DNA of 64,000 nt from Desulfovermiculus halophilus DSM 18834 (GCF_000620765.1 NZ_JIAK01000009.1:62001-126000), one strand, 5' to 3'; positions 32,654-41,612 are shown, counted from the stretch's first letter. Program-made: numbers and translations. The notes: generated by a model not told the origin, from the sequence alone.

Positions 32654-34492
32654 ATGTCCCATTCCCTCTTGAGTGCAGAACCAGGCTCCACTCATCTCCT
32701 TCTGGGCAATGAAGCCGTTGTCCGCGGCGCCCTGGAGGCAGGAGTCGGATGCGTCACCTGCTATCCCGGGACTCCATCCTCTGAGGCCCCGGACACCTTT
32801 TTTTCCCTGGCCCCTGAGGCCGACTATTACTTTGAATACTCGGTGAATGAAAAAGTGGCCCTGGAGGTGGGGGGCGGAGCCGCCCTGGGCGGTGTCCCCG
32901 CCCTGGTGACCATGAAGCATGTCGGGGTCAACGTGGCTGCTGATCCTTTGATGAGCCTGGCCTACATCGGCACCCCTGGAGGGCTGGTCCTTCTGAGTGC
33001 CGACGACCCCGGATGCCATTCCAGCCAGAACGAGCAGGACAACCGCTATTACGCCCGCCTGGCCGGGCTGCCCTGCTTTGAGCCAGCCTCGGCCCAGGAG
33101 GCCAAGGATATGACCAGGGATGCCCTGCTCCTGTCCGCCAAATGGGAGCAGCCTGTCCTGCTCCGGACAACCACCCGGGTCAATCACCTGCGTGGACCGG
33201 TTACCTTCGGCCCTTTGCGCGGCGCTCAAACCCGGGGCACCTTTGTCAAGAACCCTTCCCGGTTTGTCCCCCTGCCGGCAATCGCCCGGCAACGCCATCC
33301 GGCCCTGCTGCACAACCTGTCCTCCATTCAAGAGGAAATCGGCCAGTCTTCCTGGACCAGGCATTCCGGGCAGGGCTCCCAGGGGATCATCGCTTCCGGC
33401 ATTTCCCGGGCCTACCTGCATGACGCATTGGCCGACATGGACTTGCAGGAGTCCTTCCGGATTCTGGAGCTCGGCATCACCTACCCCTTTCCGGAGCAGG
33501 CAGTCCTCGACCTGCTGCACAGCGTGGATTCGGTTTTGATTCTGGAGGAACTGGAGCCCATGCTTGAAGATCAGGTCCGCCTTGTATGCCAAAAGCACGG
33601 TCTGCAGGTACTGGTCCAGGGCAAGGATGAGAACCTGACCCAACTCGGGGAGTACTCCACCCAGTCTGTCCGCCAGGCCCTGCTTCGTTTCCAGGGTCAG
33701 GCTCCGGAAGAGCCAGATCTGTGCTCCACCCGGGAAGGACTGCCCGGCAGACCGCCCAACCTTTGCCCCGGTTGCTCCCACCGATCCATGTATTATGCCG
33801 TGCGCCAGGTCTTTGGGGACACCGCCATCTACTCCACAGACATCGGCTGCTACACCCTGGGCTTTCTCCCCCCCCTGCGGGCCGCTGACTTCTTATTCTG
33901 CATGGGCTCCTCCGTATCCGGCGGCTCGGGCATGGCCCAGGCCACAGGCCAGCCGGTGGTTGCCTACATCGGAGACTCCACCTTTTTTCACTCCGGAATC
34001 ACCGGACTGATCAACGCGATTCACAACCGGCACAATCTCCTGCTCGTGGTTCTGGACAACTCAACCACGGCCATGACCGGGCACCAGCCGCATCCAGGGG
34101 TTGACCAGACCAGGCACGGCCCCAACCCTGCACAGGTGGACATCGAACAGGTCATCCGCGGCTGCGGGGTCCAGGAAGTGAGCACGGTCCGGCCCTCCAA
34201 CCTGAAAAAGACTTTGGATATTCTCAAGGATTACAAGGAAAAAGACGGGGTGCGGGTGATCATTGCCAAGGAGCCCTGCGTGCTCTTTGCCCGTCGGACT
34301 CTGGGCCGTAAGAACCCCCAGACCGCCTATGTAGCTGAACAGACGGACGATGTCCGCCGCTGCCTGGAGGAGCTGGCCTGTCCGGCCTTTTACGTCCAGG
34401 ATGGAGAGATCCAGATTGACGAAAACCAGTGCAGCGGATGCATGCTCTGCGTGCAGATCGCCCCGTCCATAAAAGCCAGGAAAAGGAGCTAG
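32654..34492 (+). CDS. iorA: Indolepyruvate:ferredoxin oxidoreductase alpha subunit with altered ferredoxin domain
   Basis: IorA binds ThDP and oxidatively decarboxylates arylpyruvates to acyl-CoAs, passing electrons to ferredoxin. The start is ATG 32654, with AAGGTGA upstream; the product has 612 residues. The N-terminal pyrimidine domain begins LLGNEAVVRGALEAGVGCVTCYPGTPSSE, and the ThDP domain holds the GCSHR/GDSTFF and LDNSTTAMTGHQ motifs. The C-terminus usually carries two 4Fe-4S clusters. Here the first has only two cysteines (RRCLEELACPAF) and the second only three (CSGCMLCVQIAPS), with the final cysteine replaced by alanine. Electron transfer must be altered or the clusters lost. iorB follows by 3 nt. 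Confidence 0.93.
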   Translation: MSHSLLSAEPGSTHLLLGNEAVVRGALEAGVGCVTCYPGTPSSEAPDTFFSLAPEADYYFEYSVNEKVALEVGGGAALGGVPALVTMKHVGVNVAADPLMSLAYIGTPGGLVLLSADDPGCHSSQNEQDNRYYARLAGLPCFEPASAQEAKDMTRDALLLSAKWEQPVLLRTTTRVNHLRGPVTFGPLRGAQTRGTFVKNPSRFVPLPAIARQRHPALLHNLSSIQEEIGQSSWTRHSGQGSQGIIASGISRAYLHDALADMDLQESFRILELGITYPFPEQAVLDLLHSVDSVLILEELEPMLEDQVRLVCQKHGLQVLVQGKDENLTQLGEYSTQSVRQALLRFQGQAPEEPDLCSTREGLPGRPPNLCPGCSHRSMYYAVRQVFGDTAIYSTDIGCYTLGFLPPLRAADFLFCMGSSVSGGSGMAQATGQPVVAYIGDSTFFHSGITGLINAIHNRHNLLLVVLDNSTTAMTGHQPHPGVDQTRHGPNPAQVDIEQVIRGCGVQEVSTVRPSNLKKTLDILKDYKEKDGVRVIIAKEPCVLFARRTLGRKNPQTAYVAEQTDDVRRCLEELACPAFYVQDGEIQIDENQCSGCMLCVQIAPSIKARKRS

Positions 34493-34495
34493 GAT

Positions 34496-35086
34496 ATGAA
34501 GTCGAGGGTCTTTTTGGCCGGCGTCGGCGGACAGGGCACCCTGACGGCCACCAACCTGTTGGGCTTGCTGGCCCTGGATCAGGGAATAGAGGTCTGTGCC
34601 GGCGAAATCCATGGCATGGCCCAACGGGGAGGGGTTGTGGAGTCCGCCCTGCTCCTCGGCGGCTATATGAGCCCCAAGATCGCGCCCGGAGAGGCAAGCA
34701 TCCTTTTGGGATTCGAACCCTTGGAAACCCTCCGCGCCCTGCCCTATCTGCGGCGGGGCGGCGTCCTGGTCAGCAATTCCGAGCCGACCAAGCCGGTGGG
34801 GGTCAGCACCGGCTGGGAGACCTACCCGGATCTGGAGGATGTCCAGATCAGCAGCAGGGAATGCGCGGGGCAAGCCAGGTTTGTGCCCTGCAAGAGCCTG
34901 GCTGCCCAGGCCGGAACGGTCCAGTGCGCGAACATGGTCCTGCTGGGGGCCTTGTGCGCAGCCGAGATCCAGCCCTTTACCCTCAAGGCCCTGCATCAGG
35001 CCATCACCAGCCACCTGCCGGCCAAGATAGTGGACATCAACCTGAAGGCCTCTCAGCTCGGCTTTGACGCGGCACGTGAGCAGTAG
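34496..35086 (+). CDS. iorB: Indolepyruvate oxidoreductase beta subunit
   Basis: A 196-residue gamma-domain-type subunit that completes the CoA-dependent oxidoreductase with IorA. It begins KSRVFLAGVGGQGTLTATNLLGLLAL, the Rossmann-like entry of this family, then GEIHGMAQRGGVVESALLLGG. The RYGN-type glycine/arginine region that contacts CoA substrate appears here as AQRGGVV. It is separated from iorA by 3 nt and lacks Fe-S motifs of its own. Repeats R3 and S3 follow its stop by 26 nt, where an intrinsic terminator would be expected. Confidence 0.93.
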   Translation: MKSRVFLAGVGGQGTLTATNLLGLLALDQGIEVCAGEIHGMAQRGGVVESALLLGGYMSPKIAPGEASILLGFEPLETLRALPYLRRGGVLVSNSEPTKPVGVSTGWETYPDLEDVQISSRECAGQARFVPCKSLAAQAGTVQCANMVLLGALCAAEIQPFTLKALHQAITSHLPAKIVDINLKASQLGFDAAREQ

Positions 35087-35112
35087 CACCTCCAGGCCGA
35101 ATACTATTTTCT

Positions 35113-35167
35113 GGCTCTTGGACACAGAAAGTGGAATTGCCTACATAAGAGTTTGCCGTCTCTTCTG
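35113..35167 (+). repeat. R-family mosaic repeat, copy R3
   Basis: A 55-nt copy matching R2 positions 1-55 (52 identical by eye). It begins GGCTCTTGGACACAGAAAG and ends TTGCCGTCTCTTCTG, where the REP-like palindrome S3 starts immediately. The right end module of R2 has been replaced by S3. Confidence 0.85.
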
Positions 35168-35197
35168 CCGTCATCCCCGCGTGCGCGGGGATGACGG
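35168..35197 (+). repeat. REP-like palindrome, copy S3
   Basis: A perfect 13-bp palindrome around a GTGC loop: CCGTCATCCCCGC at 35168-35180 and GCGGGGATGACGG at 35185-35197. It is related to S1 and S2 by the shared CCGTCAT/CCCGC arms. It may also act as a transcription terminator-like hairpin at the end of the ior operon. Confidence 0.9.
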
Positions 35198-35316
35198 AGG
35201 CTATTCTGCATGCTCCCGGCAAGTCGGTCCTACCCTTTGGATTGTTCGGAGAGCATGATCACGGCTTGTTCGAGAAATCCGGGCCATGACGGCGAAGGGC
35301 AGGAATTCTCCCCTTC

Positions 35317-38300
35317 TCATCCCTGCTGCTTGACTTGATGGGCAAAGGCCTCCAGCCGATTCTGGATATTGGTATCGGTCTGACCGTCATAAGCCAGGGA
35401 GAGCATGGGAACGGACGCTTTGAGCCGCAGTCTGGGCAGAATAGCGTCCACCACCCCTCCGGGCATGCAGGTAAAGGGCATGACATTGATCAGGCCCTGA
35501 ACATTCTTGTCCAGATAGTCCACGCTTTTTCCGATGCTCAGCACCGCTTCGCCCTCAAACTCAGGCGATATATAGGGGCTGGCCGCCTCCAATAGGGCCC
35601 GGGTCTCCGGTTCGGGGAGAGAACGCAGCCATCCGTTTCCGGCCTGAAGCAGACTGCGCTCCAGCCGGGACTGGACCAGGGACTCCACCTCCAGCTTGAA
35701 CCAAGCCGCGAACTCCCGATTCCGTCTGGCCTGACGCTTCCCGGTATGGTTCACATAGTGAATCCATTCTCCGATTGTCGGCAGCCAGGCCTCCAGGCCC
35801 AGATCCTCCAGGCGCCGGACCAGGTGCTCATTGGCATACGGGTTGGAACGGACGTAAATCTCTCCGACAATGCCCACCACCGGCTTTGGCCTGGCCCCGG
35901 AAACCGGCAGCTGGGCGAATCCTTCCGCAGCCCGGGCCAGCACAGGACGCAAATCCTGGTCAGCGGCCACAGCGTGACTGATGGCATCGAGCCAGGTGGC
36001 ATACAGGGCATTGCACTCCTCCCTGTCCCGGGCATACGGCCTGGTCTCCAAAAGGAGCTTTAGAAGCAGGTCCACAGCCACCACCCCTTTCCAGGCCAGT
36101 TTGGTAAAATTCTTACTCACCACCCCCAGTTCCTGATACAGGGTGCTGCCCTGATTGGGAGAAAAGACCGGAACCTGGCCCATGCCGATCTGATCCAATA
36201 CCAGGCGGTGCAGCTGATGATAGAGGCCGAAACGGCAGGGTCCCCCGGCTGCGGGCATGAAAAAAGCCGCCCGGTCAGGATCGAAGTCCGAACTCTGAAC
36301 CGCCTTGAGCAGATCGCCGGTAGTCAAGACCGCAGGCAGGCACTCCTTGCCCTTGGTATGCCTGCGTCCCAGGTGCAGACTCTGTTCATCCGAGGCCGGC
36401 AGGATTCTGGCCTCCACTCCGTTGGCCCGGAAAGCGGCGGCAAAGGCGTGCAAATGATCGGTCATCGGCGGCAGATAGAGGACCCGCTCCCGGTGGAAGG
36501 TGTACGCGGAGCGAATAAAAGGCGGCCGGGAACCGGCAATATTCTGGGTCCCGGCTGTGCTGTCCAGAAAGGCCTCCAGCCGGGTGAGCACTCCTGCATC
36601 GGCAGTGTGCTCGTCGATTTCCAGCTCCAGATAGGGGCGGTCTCCCAGCTGGCGCTCAAAAAAATGCAGGATGAAGGCATCCGGCCCGCAGGAGAAATTG
36701 GTCACAAAAACCGGAATCAATCCCGGATACTTGGTCAGCATGCGGCCCGCGGCCAGGATCTTCTGTCCGTAAGCCCAGTACATCTGCCCCAGGTCGTCTG
36801 TCCGCCCCGTCTCATCCATCCCCTCCTCCAGGGGCAGACAGTCCAGAGGCAGGGTCGGCATCCCCAGCTTGCGCAGCTTGGAGGATACATTCATGTTCAT
36901 TCCCGGATCCAGGGCGTTGTACGGCCGCCCGATGAGGAGCACCGCCCGTTTGCCGTTTCGGACCTGGGCGAGGACATCCTGTCCGTACTCTCTGACCTGC
37001 TTCGCAAACCCAGCCTGGACCTGCCATGCTCGATCCAGGGCCTGGCGCATGCCCCGCCAGGAAAGCCCCAGGGTCCGGGCCAGCCCCTTCCATTGCCCTG
37101 CTGAAGGAGACGGCATATGCCCCAGACGGAGGGCGGGAGAGATCAGCTCGATGCCTTCGGCCTCCAGGGAAAAGGCCGACTGGATGACCCAGGGCAAGGA
37201 TTGGACATACGGACAGATGGTACCTGTCTGGGCTGAACCGAACCAGGCCGGAAGCTCCTGGATCTGGGGCAGGAAAATGGAGGAGACCCCCTGGGATATA
37301 AGGTCCTGGATATGTCCGTGGGCCGCCTTCATGGGCAGACAGGCCTCGGTGGCCATCCGCTCGGAACCGATATTGATATGTCTGCGGGTCGTGGATTCAC
37401 TGCACACCACCTCATATCCCAGCTCGGAAAAAAGGGTCTGGAAAAATGGCAGCCACTCCTGAAAGAACAGACATCTGGGCAGGCCGATGCGGTGCGCCGA
37501 GCCTGGTTCAGAGCTTGGGGCCGGAACATGCGTCTGCAGCAGCTGATACCGCTGGTGGACCACGTCCAGGGGCTCATCTCCGGCAGAGCTGTGGATCTGA
37601 TCGTAGCGTTCACAGCGGTGACCAAAGTACAGGGGCCTGTCCTGGTTTTGAAAGCTGATTTTCTGCACCTCGCAGGCATTGGGACAGCCGGGACAAATAA
37701 AGTACTTGGTCTGTGCCCGGCGCTGGGAGAGGTCAAAGCCCAGAAAGCTGCTCGGCCCCTCGTGCTGGCGCATGGCCAGCAGAGCCGCGCCGATGGCTCC
37801 GGTCACCTCATTGTGCTCCGGAACAACTATGTCCCGCTCCAGGACCTTGGCAAAGGCGGCAGTTATGCCCTGATTCAGGGCCGTACCGCCCTGGAAAAAG
37901 ACTTTGCGTCCCACAGGCCGCTGTTCGACCACCTTGTTCAGATAGTTGGCCACAATGGAGTGGCACAGGCCGGCGGACAGATCCGCCTTGTCCACCCCCT
38001 GCTGCTGATAGTGGACCAGATCGGACTGCATAAAGACAGTACACCGCTCGCCCATTTTAACCGGAGCCGGGGCGGAAAGAGCCAGATCTCCGAAGTCCTC
38101 GATAGCCACGCCCAGTCTATGGGCCTGCTCCTCAAGGAAGGAGCCGGTTCCAGCGGCACAGACCTTGTTCATGGCGAAATCGACGATCACCCCCTTATCC
38201 AGCCGGATATATTTGGAGTCCTGGCCGCCGATCTCAAAAATGGTGTCCACATCCGGCTCCAGCCAAGTGGCTGCCGCAGCTTGAGCGCTTATCTCGTTGC

Positions 38301-39513
38301 GGACCACGTCACCGCCCACGTAAGCGGAACACAGGGCCCGCCCCGATCCGGTGCTCCCGACCGCCCGGATCCGGATCCCCTCCGGAGCTGTGGACTCAAT
38401 ATCCCGCAGTCCGGCGGCTATCGCCTCCAAGGGACGTCCGGATGTAGGCAGATAGGTCTTGGCCAGAACCTTGAGCTCATTGTCCTGACCCGCCTGAGCA
38501 TCGAGAAGGACCATCTTGGTGGTCACCGACCCCACATCTATGCCCAGGGCCGCTTCCCCGGTCCGGGGCTTACCCCGGGTGGTGTCCGCCCGTCCCGCAG
38601 CATTGCCCGACTGCACTGCATGCAGGGGGGGCAGCCGGCGGGTGGATGACGACGGCCTGCGGCTCAAAGCCTCTTCCAGACGGCGAGCCCCGGGATAGCC
38701 CCAAGCCTCAGGCCTTGCCCGGCCATACAAGGCCGCGCCCATTGCCCCCATAACCTTGAAATGCTCCGGAACAATCAGCTCCTCCGGGCTGTCGACCAAC
38801 AGCTCCCTGATCGCCCGCCTCACCCCGAGATTGGCGGCCACACCGCCCTGAAAAACCAGGGGGGAAACGATCTCCTTGCCCTTGGCTATATTCGTTTTCA
38901 GATTGCGGACAATGGCAAAACAGAGCCCGGCGATGATCTCATCGTCCTGAACGCCATTCTGCTGCAGGTGGATCATGTCCGACTTGGCAAAGACCGTGCA
39001 TCTGCCGGCGATGGTGGGCACATTCGCCGCCTGTTCGGCCAGGCGGGAAAAGGTCTGGATGTCGTAGCCGAGCCGGGCGGCCTGCTGTTCCAAAAATGCG
39101 CCGGTACCGGCTGCGCAGACTGTGTTCAGGGCGAAATCGTGAATAGAGAGCCCACCCTCCGGCTTGGGACGAAGGACTATCAGCTTGGCATCCTCGCCGC
39201 CGATATCGATCACGGTCCGGGCCTGAGGGAAGCCTTCCTCCACTCCCCTGGCGTGACAGATGATTTCGTTCACAAATGGAATGTCCAGGATGGAGGCCAC
39301 CCGTTTGCCCCCAGTTCCGGTGCAGGTCATGCTGGCAATCCGCTCCGCCGGGAAGCGGCTCTCGAGATCGGAAAGTATTGCGGCAGCCATTTGCAGCGGC
39401 CTGCCCTGAGTAGGCCTGTAGGTTGAAAAACACACCCGGCCATGTGTATCCAGGGCCACAGCCTTCGCCGACCCCGATCCAACGTCCAAACCGAAATGGA
39501 TGTGTGTATGCAT
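35317..39513 (-). CDS. Giant 2-hydroxyacyl-CoA dehydratase-type activase with two ATPase domains
   Basis: A 1398-residue protein from ATG 39513 (MHTHIHFG); a 12-codon 5' extension is possible. Two BadF/BadG/HgdC-type ATPase domains are arranged in tandem. The first starts GLDVGSGSAKAVALD with VCAAGTGAFLE (C133) and AGRCTVFAKSD (C172). The second starts LGIDVGSVTTKMVLLD with VCAAGTGSFLE (C452) and GERCTVFMQSD (C491). In HgdC, two monomers share one 4Fe-4S cluster using two cysteines each, so the four here could form it within one chain. A long C-terminal DUF2229/HgdB-related region follows from about 610 and begins KYFICPGCPNACEVQ. It likely injects electrons, driven by ATP, into a radical enzyme that cannot be named. 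Confidence 0.88.
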   Translation of the reverse strand: MHTHIHFGLDVGSGSAKAVALDTHGRVCFSTYRPTQGRPLQMAAAILSDLESRFPAERIASMTCTGTGGKRVASILDIPFVNEIICHARGVEEGFPQARTVIDIGGEDAKLIVLRPKPEGGLSIHDFALNTVCAAGTGAFLEQQAARLGYDIQTFSRLAEQAANVPTIAGRCTVFAKSDMIHLQQNGVQDDEIIAGLCFAIVRNLKTNIAKGKEIVSPLVFQGGVAANLGVRRAIRELLVDSPEELIVPEHFKVMGAMGAALYGRARPEAWGYPGARRLEEALSRRPSSSTRRLPPLHAVQSGNAAGRADTTRGKPRTGEAALGIDVGSVTTKMVLLDAQAGQDNELKVLAKTYLPTSGRPLEAIAAGLRDIESTAPEGIRIRAVGSTGSGRALCSAYVGGDVVRNEISAQAAAATWLEPDVDTIFEIGGQDSKYIRLDKGVIVDFAMNKVCAAGTGSFLEEQAHRLGVAIEDFGDLALSAPAPVKMGERCTVFMQSDLVHYQQQGVDKADLSAGLCHSIVANYLNKVVEQRPVGRKVFFQGGTALNQGITAAFAKVLERDIVVPEHNEVTGAIGAALLAMRQHEGPSSFLGFDLSQRRAQTKYFICPGCPNACEVQKISFQNQDRPLYFGHRCERYDQIHSSAGDEPLDVVHQRYQLLQTHVPAPSSEPGSAHRIGLPRCLFFQEWLPFFQTLFSELGYEVVCSESTTRRHINIGSERMATEACLPMKAAHGHIQDLISQGVSSIFLPQIQELPAWFGSAQTGTICPYVQSLPWVIQSAFSLEAEGIELISPALRLGHMPSPSAGQWKGLARTLGLSWRGMRQALDRAWQVQAGFAKQVREYGQDVLAQVRNGKRAVLLIGRPYNALDPGMNMNVSSKLRKLGMPTLPLDCLPLEEGMDETGRTDDLGQMYWAYGQKILAAGRMLTKYPGLIPVFVTNFSCGPDAFILHFFERQLGDRPYLELEIDEHTADAGVLTRLEAFLDSTAGTQNIAGSRPPFIRSAYTFHRERVLYLPPMTDHLHAFAAAFRANGVEARILPASDEQSLHLGRRHTKGKECLPAVLTTGDLLKAVQSSDFDPDRAAFFMPAAGGPCRFGLYHQLHRLVLDQIGMGQVPVFSPNQGSTLYQELGVVSKNFTKLAWKGVVAVDLLLKLLLETRPYARDREECNALYATWLDAISHAVAADQDLRPVLARAAEGFAQLPVSGARPKPVVGIVGEIYVRSNPYANEHLVRRLEDLGLEAWLPTIGEWIHYVNHTGKRQARRNREFAAWFKLEVESLVQSRLERSLLQAGNGWLRSLPEPETRALLEAASPYISPEFEGEAVLSIGKSVDYLDKNVQGLINVMPFTCMPGGVVDAILPRLRLKASVPMLSLAYDGQTDTNIQNRLEAFAHQVKQQG

Positions 39514-39896
39514 TCTCCGGTCTCGCCTTGTTGTCTCTCTTTCGACCACAATCAGACCTGTTCTGGCAGCGACCTTACGGGTCCGTGGAGGTGAACATTC
39601 CCGAATATCTCTCTTTTCCGGGTGAGACTACAACGATTTCCCGGTAATGTCCAAATCCGCCTTGACCTTGATGCAAGCAATGCGCGAGCATACAAGCGGC
39701 GAATTGACAGCAGGCACGCAGGTCTTATTCCTTCAAGGAGAAGATATTGTGCTCATGCCGCTCCCCGTGGGACCGGACGTCGAATCTGGGCCGCACACCA
39801 GTCGAGCCTGAATTGCTGCCCCGTGCAGGGCACTCAAATAAACGTAGTTTGTTTTTTGCTTAGGAACTATGGACCAGACAGCCTGAGGAGGCGCGA
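39514..39896. other. Intergenic region with one small candidate gene
   Basis: This 383-nt gap between the divergent activase and MEMO1 genes holds one 54-codon open frame (39647-39811, listed separately). A possible promoter is TTGACA at 39704-39709 with TATTCC at 39726-39731 (16 nt spacing). Its left 200 nt contain short inverted sequences, but I could not assign them to a known RNA family. Confidence 0.4.
39647..39811 (+). CDS. Small candidate protein, 54 residues
   Basis: The frame starts at ATG 39647 and stops at TGA 39809-39811. The translation begins MSKSALTLMQAMREHTSGEL and ends GPDVESGPHTSRA, a hydrophilic helix followed by a strand-like VLFLQGEDIVLMPLPVG. It looks more protein-like than the other frames, and third codon positions are moderately GC-rich. 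There is no clear ribosome site upstream of the ATG, although an AAGGAG at 39735 could serve a shorter version starting at GTG 39749. No family was recognised. Treat as tentative. Confidence 0.33.
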   Translation: MSKSALTLMQAMREHTSGELTAGTQVLFLQGEDIVLMPLPVGPDVESGPHTSRA

Positions 39897-40706
39897 ATGG
39901 ACAGGAAGCCGGTAGTTGCCGGACAGTTCTACCCCGGCACGAAACAGGAATGGGAACCCAAAGTCAGGGAGTATATGCAGGCGGAGACCACAGTGGAGAA
40001 GGTCCCGGCCAAGCTGATCATGCTCCCCCATGCCGGACATGTCTTTTCCGGACATGTGGCTGGGGCCGCCCTGGCCAGAACGGATCTGGCCCCCACTGCC
40101 CTTCTGTTGGGCCCCAACCATACCGGGCAGGGCGAATCCGCTGCGGTATGGCCCGAGGGCAAGTGGCTGCTGCCGGACGCAGCCTTGGAAGTCGACGCCG
40201 AGCTGGCCCAGGCGCTCATCAGCGCCGATCCGGAACTGAAAGCCGATCCGGAAGCGCACAGGGCGGAGCATTCCCTGGAAGTCCTGCTTCCGTTCTTGTG
40301 GGCCGCCAACCCCGAAATGAAGATCGTTCCGGTCTGCATCTCCCTTTTTGACCGGGACAAGCTGCAGCGCATGGCCCACAATATGGCCGAAGTGCTCAAG
40401 AGCTGGAAAAGCGGGGTCACCTTGGTCGTCAGCTCGGATATGAGCCATTTCCTGCCCGAAGACGAGGCCAAGGCCAAAGACGATATGGCCCTCCAGGCCA
40501 TCCTGGACTGCGATCCGGAGAAGCTCCTGGATGTGGTGGCTCGGGAGCGGATCAGCATGTGCGGCATCCTGCCCATGTATGTCGGTCTGCTGGCGGCCAA
40601 GGAGCTGGGAGCGGACACGGCCGAGCTGGTCCGCTACGCGACCTCCGGGGACATCATCGGGGACAGGTCCCATGTTGTGGGCTACGCCGGGGTGATTGTC
40701 AGCTAG
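39897..40706 (+). CDS. MEMO1-family protein (AmmeMemoRadiSam system protein B)
   Basis: A 269-residue protein related to human MEMO1 and to extradiol dioxygenase folds. The motif series KPVVAGQFYPGTKQEW, MLPHAGHVFSGHVAGAAL, LLLGPNHTGQG, EAHRAEHSLEVLLPFLW and VVSSDMSHFLPEDEAKAKD is complete, including the His/Cys-lined pocket region ERISMCGILPMYVG. In many anaerobes this gene is beside AMMECR1 and a radical SAM gene (the AmmeMemoRadiSam system); neither is seen here. The start ATG is preceded by GGAGG. Its stop overlaps the end of the convergent tlyA by 8 nt. Function is unknown. Confidence 0.93.
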   Translation: MDRKPVVAGQFYPGTKQEWEPKVREYMQAETTVEKVPAKLIMLPHAGHVFSGHVAGAALARTDLAPTALLLGPNHTGQGESAAVWPEGKWLLPDAALEVDAELAQALISADPELKADPEAHRAEHSLEVLLPFLWAANPEMKIVPVCISLFDRDKLQRMAHNMAEVLKSWKSGVTLVVSSDMSHFLPEDEAKAKDDMALQAILDCDPEKLLDVVARERISMCGILPMYVGLLAAKELGADTAELVRYATSGDIIGDRSHVVGYAGVIVS

Positions 40707-41457
40707 GGTCCCGGACAAACAGGGCCAGGTACTCCTGGTTCCCCTTCGGTCCCCGGACCCTGGAGGGCACGTGGCCCTGAAAGGACAGGCCCATTTCCCG
40801 GACAGCGGCTATTACCTTGCAGACCGCCTCCTGCTCCAGCTCAGGGGAGCGGACCACTCCCTTGACCGCCGCCCCCCGGGGGAGCTCGAACTGGGGCTTT
40901 ATCAGGGCGCAAACCCGGGCCCCGGGCCCCATCCAGGCCAGGCACGGAGGAAGGACCTTGGTCAGGGAGATGAAAGAACAGTCCGCGACCACGAGGTCAA
41001 CGGGTTCGGGGATAAGCTCCGGACCGGCATGGCGGACATTGATCCTCTCTAAAACCACAACCCGCGGATCGTTGCGCAGCCGCCAATGGAGCTGGCCGTA
41101 TCCGACATCCAAAGCATAGACACGCTTGGCCCCGGCCTGAAGCAGGCAGTCGGTAAACCCGCCGGTTGACGCGCCGACATCCAGAGCCACCACCCCCTGG
41201 AGATCCAGGGCAAAGTATTCCAAAGCAGTGAGCAGCTTCTCACCGCCCCGGCTCACGAACCGCTCCTGCCCGGCAACCTGCAGATTGGTGCCGACCGGAA
41301 GGGGGGTGCCCGGCTTCAGGATCTTCCGCTCCTCTCCAGAGGAGTCCCGGGCAAAGACCTGCCCGGCCATAATCATTCTTTTGCCCTGCTCCCGGCTGGA
41401 AGCCAGGCCGTGCTGGACCAGGAGCTGGTCGGCCCTGCATTTTCTCTGGTTTCTCAT
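40699..41457 (-). CDS. tlyA: TlyA-family rRNA 2'-O-methyltransferase
   Basis: A 252-residue protein with an N-terminal S4 RNA-binding domain (CRADQLLVQHGLASSREQGKRMIMAG) and an FtsJ-like methyltransferase domain (VVALDVGASTGGFTDCLLQAGAKRVYALDVGYGQL). TlyA methylates cytidines in 16S and 23S rRNA; some homologues are also called hemolysin A. The catalytic aspartate/lysine region is in VVADCSFISLTK. It is convergent with the MEMO1 gene and divergent from the AsmA-like gene. A short 5' region with an AGCAAG-type ribosome site precedes ATG 41457. Confidence 0.95.
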   Translation of the reverse strand: MRNQRKCRADQLLVQHGLASSREQGKRMIMAGQVFARDSSGEERKILKPGTPLPVGTNLQVAGQERFVSRGGEKLLTALEYFALDLQGVVALDVGASTGGFTDCLLQAGAKRVYALDVGYGQLHWRLRNDPRVVVLERINVRHAGPELIPEPVDLVVADCSFISLTKVLPPCLAWMGPGARVCALIKPQFELPRGAAVKGVVRSPELEQEAVCKVIAAVREMGLSFQGHVPSRVRGPKGNQEYLALFVRDPS

Positions 41458-41612
41458 GCTTGCTTCACTTTTCAGCTTCGTGCTAAAATCATGTGCGTTT
41501 TCTATTCAGCTCCGGCCTGAGCGTACCGGACTCTTGGGCAGGCTCCCGTCCCCCGCAGCCCGGAAGCTTGAGCAGCGATTGACCTTATAAATCCGCCAAG
41601 GAGGCGCAGACC

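Noticed and set aside
39550-39896. Possible 6S or other structured RNA upstream of the MEMO1 gene
   Set aside because: I looked for closing stems and known sequence signatures and found nothing decisive. A covariance search with RNA family models would settle it.
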